This document shows, piece after piece, positions 56,350 to 64,000 of a stretch of DNA of 64,000 nt. The notes under the pieces are model-generated. The model made no database searches. It was not told the DNA's origin and saw nothing but the letters and a program-made list of their open reading frames with translations. Source of the stretch: Dryomyza anilis. Lineage: Eukaryota > Arthropoda > Insecta > Diptera > Dryomyzidae. The stretch spans positions 23,412,617 to 23,476,616 of the forward strand of contig OX638132.1 in the NCBI GenBank assembly GCA_951804985.1, given 5' to 3'. A program made the translations under genes and the position numbers. How positions within the stretch are numbered: the stretch's first letter is position 1; each line of letters opens with the position of its first letter.

Positions 56350-57195
56350 TTTATATCCTACACCTATGAGGTACAGAGTATATTACCTTTGTGCATATAT
56401 TGTAACGCCCCTCAGGAGGCGTGTCCGGTATGTAAAAGTATATATATTCTTGATCAGCATCACCACCCGAGTCCGTTTAGCCATGTCCCTCTGTCTGTCT
56501 GTCCGTCTGTCTTGCTGTCCGTATACACGATAACTTGAGAAAAACTGCATAGAATGTGATAAAATTTCGTTTCAATACTTTTTAGCCAAAAGTTAGTTTT
56601 GTCAATGTAAATGAGGCAAATTGGTCAACAGACACGCCCACCTCCCATACAAGTCACTTTTATATAACTCTTTACGAACCAATAACTCGAAAAGTAAGAT
56701 ATACATATAAAATTGAAAACTTATTGTTAGAATTCACCTAAAAATATGTGATCCAAAAATGGGAGTGATACGCCTACATTTGATTTTATTATTACTCCTC
56801 GCTTTTTCATAGTGGACATTTTATTCGCAAGTTATTGAAAACAAAATTATGAAATATTAGCCTTAAATCTCTACATATGTTTTGAAAGTGGACGTGATAA
56901 GCCCACATTTATTTTTCTACATGTTTCAATATTTTTTCATTTTTTTTTTTTTTTACTTTTACATCAATTTTTGAAATTAATGGTATATACATCGTCAGAA
57001 ATTTCATATGTAAATAATATTCTGAGTGTAAAAATGTTCAGCATAATTACGAACTTTAAAGGTAGGTATACAATTAAATTTCCCACATTAATATTCACAC
57101 CAAAGTGTAGGGTATTCCATAGTCTGGCTTGACCGACTATAAAAGTCCGTCCCATGTGACCGAACTTACCCATGTTACCTAACTTTCCCAACTCG
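56350..57195 (+). mobile_element. mini-me/DINE-like element, diverged copy 4
   Basis: Shares the ends (TATATCCTACACC; CTTTCCCAACTCG), the AAGTATATATATTCTTGATC block, a short (GTCY)n (about 56490-56524) and the TAGTCTGGCTTGACCGACTA hairpin with copies 1-3, but the middle is different. Older or another subfamily. Confidence 0.65.
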
Positions 57196-59164
57196 TTTTA
57201 TTTATATAATTATTGACATCGATTTATCAAACATCCTGTGTATCAAAAATTGTTAAAAATTCCTTAAGTCACACTGAATTTATTCTACATTTAAAATGGT
57301 TAAATCTCATGTGATTTGAGTGCATCACAGAGAGTATTGTCGTGTTTGCTTTGCAAAATATACAGAAGATGGATTTCTTATTGAAATTGTTTCTGTGAAT
57401 TCACATAAGAACTACGATATACGCAATCTTTACTGAAACCTATACGACTTGAATTTGTTCCCTGATAATTCAATATTTAAATCAATTATTGTGTTTTGCA
57501 GAATTAAAAGAAAGCATATAAAGTCTTAAAAAGTCTTTAAAACCATTTCTTAAATTCATTTTCAATACAATGATTAATTGTTATGACCGAACGATGTTAT
57601 CCGGTTAACACTCTTGCTATTTCTGGCTTCTGTGTGTCGCTATATTGTATTAAAAACTGATTTCAACATTTTTTCTAATTTTCTCCTCTGAATAAAAACG
57701 TATCTACATGGAATTCATTATTTGAAGTACCTATTCGAATTGCATCCGAATTACAATACATTTCCATAGTGATTACTTCTTCTAGCTATAATTATAGTAA
57801 TGAAAGGTGGTGTTTTATAAATATTTTGTTTGCGATTTTATGAAATAAATAGGGAATGATATATGTGAGCCTGGGGTAAACTGGGACATGGCGTAATGTG
57901 GGAAATTGCATTTTTTAAACTTAGAAAAATGCATATTTTTATAAGCTTATTGTAGTTTTTGTATCCTAAATATATTTTGACTTTGTTAAGAGAAAACAAA
58001 ATATGAAAAATAAAAACTAAAATAGCATTTTTCTAAAAAGTTTGAAGATTCCCATTTCATCGCAACGTTTTTCTACAAGTCCTATATGGAGTTTTTTTTT
58101 GGAAAAATCTCACAAAAATATATTAAAAAGTCATATAAATTGTATTCTATAAATGCAAAAAGTTAGATTATGAACCAGTTTATGGAATAGATTCTTCAAA
58201 AGTCTTTATAAAAATATGCCGATGTACTTTTTTGGAAGATAATTAATTTACCCTATATTAAAATATTAAATTACTCAAATTAATTAAAATTCTACATAGT
58301 ATATTTATAATAAATATAAAATATATATAAATCTTTGTAATTTAATCGCTATAGTAACTATTAAAATTACTTACCAACATGTTAGAACCTTTATGCTTCA
58401 TATTGTGTGATCGTCTCATGTGCACTGACAAACTAGGTTTTGTGGTTTTCGATAAGTTATCCTTTTATTATACAAAATGCGCCACTGCACATGCCGTTGT
58501 TATGAATTGAAAAGCCGAACATTTGCTTTTGTGTTGATGGTTATTTGTAAATGCATGGCATATATGAGTATTAATAATTTTCTGTTTAAATTTATGACAA
58601 TAAGCAGCTGAAGCGCATTGTTTACACCAACGTTTACTGCACATAGCATTTATGCGCATTTATTGCTTATATTAAAGTCTATGTAGACAATTGCATTTAG
58701 CTTGTTTTGTGTTTGAAATTTCAGTGACATTTAATTTTGTTTTCGGAAAAAAACTTTATAGTTTACCTCGACTTACTTTAGTATTTCATTAACGTTTTAA
58801 GTGGTGTTTCAATAACCTTTTAAATCGTAATTTGGAACAGTTATAAATTAAAACGGTGAAATGTAATTCAATTCAATTTAATTTCCATTCTAAAATGTGA
58901 ATTTATCATATTTTATTACATTTTGTACTATATTTGGAAAATAATTTCAAAACCTACACAAAAAAAAAAAATCGACGTAAATACAGCAAACAAAATTAAT
59001 TGAATAATATTCATTGTTCTTTCTAGCAATGATATTTTTGCCATTTTGATGTCTATAGCAAACATATTCGTTAAAAATGTTATTTGCGTCCAAAAATTTA
59101 ACAATAAACAATTTTACTTAAGTAGCTAATTACTCAATTGGTGTGGTTGACGTTTTAAAAGTAT
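57196..59164. other. AT-rich spacer; no gene recognised
   Basis: No motif-bearing frame on either strand. 58400-58720 is slightly richer in CA/TG words. Confidence 0.4.
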
Positions 59165-59300
59165 TTTTTATACCCTACACTAAGAGTGAAAGGGTATATT
59201 CAGTTTTGTACGCCATTTGTAACACCCAGAAGGAAGCATCTCCGGTATGGAAAAGTATATATATTCTTGATCAGCATGACCTCCTAAGTCGATTTAGCGA

Positions 59301-59335
<35 letters not shown>

Positions 59336-59876
59336 TTGTCTGTCTGTTGAAATCCCTACTACTTTTAAAATTGAAAAGCTAGATAAATAAAACTTATAAC
59401 TTAGATTACTAATATACCTACGCTGTATGTGCGAGATCGGTCCATTGTGACCTATGATCCGACCACTTATGTTCAAATACCTCATATAAAATATACATAT
59501 AAAGATCAATTTTTATGTATACGTGCTTAGGTAAACTTTTTTGGTCAAATATATATTGATATCATGCTCAAATATATTATAATAATGTTTTACGGCAAAA
59601 AGACTTGTGGTTCACAAAATCGAAATTCGGTACACGTAGGTGTACCATTTGTAAATATGGTTATAAAATGAATGGAAATTCTTCAGGGATTGAATGTTTG
59701 TAGTTATTTTCAGGATTCGTATACCCTGGTGACCTATATATCACTTTGAATGGTAACCACACATATGTGTAGGGTATTTATAGTCGGCTTAGACCGACTA
59801 TAATTTTGATAATCCTAACTATCATAATTACACCTACTTTAAAATTTCCCATGTGATCTAACCTTCCCAACTGGTT
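59165..59876 (+). mobile_element. mini-me/DINE-like element, copy 3 (most complete)
   Basis: Collinear with copy 1 in reverse over nearly the whole length. It has ATACCCTACACTAAGAG, the GAAGGAAGCATCTCCGG block, (GTCT)n at about 59301-59348, the CCGACTATAATTTTG hairpin arm and the CTTCCCAACTGGTT end. Confidence 0.8.
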
Positions 59877-62079
59877 ATTTATTTAAAAAGAATATTATAC
59901 ATTCTTCTATAACAAATATACTTTTCTGATGATGAAGTTGTTAGCATTACTAAATATAGCATTACTAAAACATTGCCATAATCAATATTCTTCACGACTC
60001 CAATAGAGGATGATCAAGTATCTCTTTTGACATAAACCAGTTATGAACTGAAATTCAAATCAAAATCCACGAATTTCTGCAGCGCTGTAAGCGAATACAC
60101 GCACACACATCACGCACTGCTTAGTGAATACACACACCAACGCGGTAAGCGAATACATGAATCCATACCACAATGGTCCGTCGTCTACACAGGTGTTGGC
60201 AGCAAATGCGATTGCTAATATGAAATGTGTACGTTAATACAATTAATAATACTAGACAACAAATGGAGACCTTCGAAGTATGATATGCCGATGGATTTTA
60301 AGATAGTTATTACGACGTCATACTCAGTTTTTTCAGATGACCTCAAGTTTTTGAGTTATTACATAATACATATATATGACAATTTTCTTACTTTTCTACA
60401 GATTTGAGTTCTCGAACCAATTTCTTTTATATTCCATTGAGAATACTTCAGCTAATATTTTAAAATAAACTATATGAAATTCGGATTAATTTGACCGAAG
60501 TTATGACCAGTTAAAATTGTTGATTTTAAGGTGTACCTATTATTTATTGCATAACTTATTTAGTTTTCATAATTCAATAAAATTATATATTATATATGAA
60601 ACTAGATCCATGATTTAATGATTCCCCTTACTTTGTTTTTACAAATCACTCTTTAATTCCTGATATTAAAGTCAAATTCATAAATTCGATTAAGAAATTA
60701 CATTTTTTTGTTGTTTTATATGAACATACGAAAGAAATGATTTTATTTAATATACAAAATTACAAGTTGAACATCATTTGACACTATTGTGGAATCCAGA
60801 GGCAAACCCATCCAAATTCTATCTATTTTTTTAATATAAAATAAATTTGATCGATAACTCAAATCTGTAAAATTTAGCATTACATAAACGTGCTATAATC
60901 ATATTTCAGCATTTTTTTGTTTTTTAATTTATAACTTGTTCGTTTCATCTTAAACGCTTTACTCTTGTTGTTATAATTAAATATTGAAGATAATTAAAAT
61001 TTTCAGCTACCAAGGTAACAACACACTGCACACGTAACAAAATAAGTCATTAAAACGTAATGCCCCACCTAACATCACGTAAACGTTGATTATGCATAAT
61101 TTAGGTAATGCCTGGAATAACAAACTAGTTTAAATCCTTTTCATGGATTAAAATAATTAGCAAAATACTGAATAAAACGTCTCTAATTCAGCAACGTTAT
61201 AAAAAGTTCAAATAAATGAAATAACTTTTATTAGATGGAGTATATATATATATATTGTAATATCTAAAATTGCTGCTCAATTTTGACAGCTGTTTTTTAT
61301 AAATACTGGCATAATACATAATTTGATAGCACATTGAACAAATTAGTTTATGTCTAGACATGAAAAGGTTTAAATGCTTTTTGCGTATATGCGAAGAAAC
61401 TAAAAAAAAAGAACTTACAAAAGAGAAACAAACATTGAATTAATATCTAGTTTTTTAGCTAATATATTGTGCTATAAAAAATCTAAAATAATAAAGTAGT
61501 TATTTTGTGTTGTCTGCTCCATTAAACTGTTTAGGATCTGGTGCAGAATTCAGTCTCTAGGTCGCCTTGTGTAAATATTGACTGTCTTCAATTACTTGAA
61601 TTGGCTCAGCTCTTCGAGCAAAAACACTCCATTATTTATTCAAGCAATGCGATAGCGTAGAACATAGTTGGAATTGAAACAAGAATGTTCCACGATATGC
61701 ACTGCAAAAGCAGATCACAATGAATAGGAATGCAGAATGTTAGACGATGTTGCAAAAGTATATGCAGTATACACGGAAAAAAATATTATCATCATATTGA
61801 TGAATTTCGTTCTTCAAAAAATGATTCAATGTATTGAAGAACGATTCATAATATTGCAAACTACAAAACATCAATATTATGACAGTGAAGAATACTTTTC
61901 AATATATTAATGAAAATAGTATGAAATTCAACACATATGTATATCATATTAATGAATGCTGTTCCTCAAACCAAATTTCAATCAATTATTTATTTTTCGT
62001 TCATTTTTTGCCATTCTCAGTTCTCAAGTAGTTCTTCTATGTTATCTATCAAATGTTTGTTAATGTTTGTGAATGATTG
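59877..62079. other. AT-rich spacer; no gene recognised
   Basis: 60080-60170 has repeated GCGAATACA(C/T) words. About 61770 starts with CACGGAAAAAAATATT, similar to small inverted-repeat element ends; I did not find its partner. Confidence 0.4.
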
Positions 62080-62712
62080 TATATCTGTGAGATTGGTGAA
62101 CTGAACGTGGCACCTCGCATCGACCGCAAAATTAAAAACACATTATACTAGCATTGCTGCAGCAATTGGGTTAGCAAATTTTATAAAATTTTTCGGTCTC
62201 TTCGTATGTGGGCGTGATTAAACTAGTGGGTGTGGAACCTTTCATACATGGTATATTTTCAAGATGGTGTATGTCGACAGTTATATATTGCACATCAGTG
62301 TATACGAACCACCCCAAATTCTTTAAACTCACCACACTTAGGTTCACCACACTAAAACTCACCACACCAAAACTCACCACATCAAAACTCACCATACCAA
62401 AACTTACCACACCAAAACTCACCATACTAAAACTCACCATAATAAAACTCACCATTCCAAAACTCACCATAATAAAACTCACCACACTAAAACTCACCAT
62501 ATCAAAACTCACCACACTAAAACTTACACTACGACTTCTACGACAAAAATCTACGAAAGAGAATTCTACGGCGATTAAATTTACCAGGAAAAAATTCTAT
62601 GGCAAGTTTTCTACGGGGAAGAAGTTTACCGTGAAGAACAGTCCAAAAAAGAGTTTTGTTTGGGAAAATTTGTTTTGGAGAAAATTATTTTTGTTTTTAT
62701 AAAACTATTAAA
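62080..62712 (-). mobile_element. Minisatellite-bearing dispersed element, copy D
   Basis: Reverse order of copy C: GAGATTGGTGAACTGAACGT, GTGGGCGTG, CCCCAAATTCTTTAAACTC, then the 15-bp array, then TCTACGGGGAAGAAG-type degenerate units. The terminal GGACCCGTGC part is not seen. Confidence 0.6.
62325..62526. repeat. 15-bp minisatellite, unit ACTCACCACACTAAA
   Basis: About 13 units with frequent CCATAC and CCATAA variants. Confidence 0.88.
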
Positions 62713-63861
62713 AAAAAACCTCCACATCGAAATGAGGGTCTGTGTTAGTTTCATATTACATTGATCGTTGCTTACATTGTTTATAATTATAACTTTTATT
62801 AATACAAGTTATACTTATAAAAAAATATATTTAAGAAAAAAAATTCGTTTTGGAAAAATCATTTTGACAATTTTTATTTTGTAATTTTTTTTCGGATAAT
62901 TTTTTTTTATTTTTTTTTTAGAACTTTTTTTTAGGGACATTTTTTTAAATTTAATATTCTAAATTTGTTGGTGAATTTTATTGGTGAAGAAGTTCATAAT
63001 ATTTATGAAAAAAAAAAAAACAAATGACTGCGCGGTAAAAAAGAAATATTATTTAAATTTCTTATTATGAATTCATATAGTCTATAGACAACTATTTTTT
63101 TTAAAGAAGTTTTAAATGCTAATATTGCACAGATTAAATTTAATGGAACAGATTTTTTTTTTATTTATTTTGATATCGATCGAATACTGAAATAAGAAAA
63201 ATAGTAGGTGCCATAACATTTAAAAAATGTATGTTAAAATCAAGGATTGAAACCTAAACGAATAACGGTTTCGATTTCGGTTTTTTCCGCTTTTCGGTTT
63301 CGGTTATGGTTTCGGTTTTAGGTTTTTGTTACAAAACGGTTACGGTATACCGGTTCCAAGTTACGGTTTCGGTTTTGATTTCAGTTTTTGAATAAAATTT
63401 CTTTTTCCATAATTTTCAAATAATTTAACATTGTTTATATTGTGCTAAGTTATATTCAAATTGTTTTATTGGGATAAAGTGGGAAACGTAATTTAACAAT
63501 GTTTGTTATTATTTTAGTGAAAATATTGTGTTATATGAATTATTTAATTGATTTCGCCAAGAAAAAAATTCAGTCGTGACCACAAGTCAATGAAAAGTAA
63601 CATTTTGAATTCACCTGAGATATATTATGAATGGCAGAGGAGAGCCGAGAAGCGAACCTTAAATAAAAGTAAAACGAATACAGCGATAAATGTTCTTAAA
63701 TTTCATGAAAAGAAGAATTATGTACAATATCCATCCATAAAACCAAAGATTTTAAATTTCAACAATTCAGTGAACTGCAATATCTGCAAATAAATATCTG
63801 CCTTTATAATAGGGTTTTCAACAGGGGCGCTACAAAATTAGAGCGACAGGGACATCAAACG
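62713..63861. other. AT-rich spacer with a CGGTTT-rich stretch
   Basis: 63262-63396 contains many CGGTTTCGGTTT words, as found near the ends of some hAT elements. An 81-codon frame at 63548-63793 follows but shows no recognisable domain. Confidence 0.4.
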
Positions 63862-64000
63862 ACGCTATATTTCTTGCCGCTCTTTTGACATTTCTCTTCG
63901 GTAAGGTTTGCCATTTCATGATGGAAGATATGCGAATTCATCATGAAAGGACAAACCTTACTTAAGAGAAATGTCAAAAGAGCGGCAAGAAATATGGCGT
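63862..64000. repeat. Large hairpin (62-bp arms) cut by the window end
   Basis: The left arm 63862-63923 and right arm 63939-64000 are complementary with only a handful of mismatches, around a loop of about 15 bp (63924-63938). Arm words include TTCTTGCCGCTCTTTTGACA and its complement. Pairing holds to the last base, so the arms probably continue. Confidence 0.88.

Overview
This is nuclear DNA from an insect, most likely a higher (brachyceran) fly. It is AT-rich, about 90 percent non-coding, and full of fly-type repeats: mini-me/DINE-like elements carrying a (GTCY)n microsatellite, hAT elements, a tRNA-derived SINE, an RNase H-bearing non-LTR retrotransposon and a Ty3/gypsy-type LTR retrotransposon. 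I see no convincing exon of a conserved host gene. The species assignment is an inference; nothing in the window fixes the genus.

Layout. 1-1080: an element built on a 15-bp minisatellite (copy A). 1950-2133, 2575-2880 and 6926-7211: three copies of one tRNA-derived SINE, all antisense, one with a 12-bp target site duplication (TSD). 3510-6710: a hAT-type element with an 8-bp TSD, holding a second hAT-type element (3643-4725) with its own 8-bp TSD. 9163-11233: a 2-kb array of the 9-mer GATTCTTTT with an internal 702-bp higher-order duplication. 11956-15280: a foldback element, an AAAT microsatellite and a mini-me copy nested in another inverted-repeat element. 18158-18690: a solo LTR with an ATAT TSD.

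18771-42381 is the core of the window. A complete LTR retrotransposon lies on the minus strand (31014-42231: 866-bp LTRs, AAAC TSD, lysine-type primer binding site present twice, gag, a -1 frameshift signal, pol, a third ORF, polypurine tract). Its third ORF, in the place where env usually sits, encodes a Ulp1/SENP-like (C48) cysteine protease with recognisable His, Asp, Gln and Cys positions. A second, 5'-truncated copy (20512-29268), together with 1.7 kb of flanking DNA, stands directly next to it as a near-identical tandem repeat. The two copies carry different lesions. Copy A has a broken protease-region frame, a truncated gag and a His-to-Leu change at the C48 catalytic histidine. Copy B has a 121-bp deletion after the integrase core.

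42382-64000 holds a possible host element end, further mini-me copies (44973-45420, 56350-57195, 59165-59876), a 5'-truncated non-LTR retrotransposon with a 10-bp TSD (47657-50511), a foldback family, three more copies of the minisatellite element, and a hairpin with 62-bp arms that runs off the window end. The genes here do not form a host pathway. Gag, pol and the C48 protease would act together in one retrotransposon life cycle.
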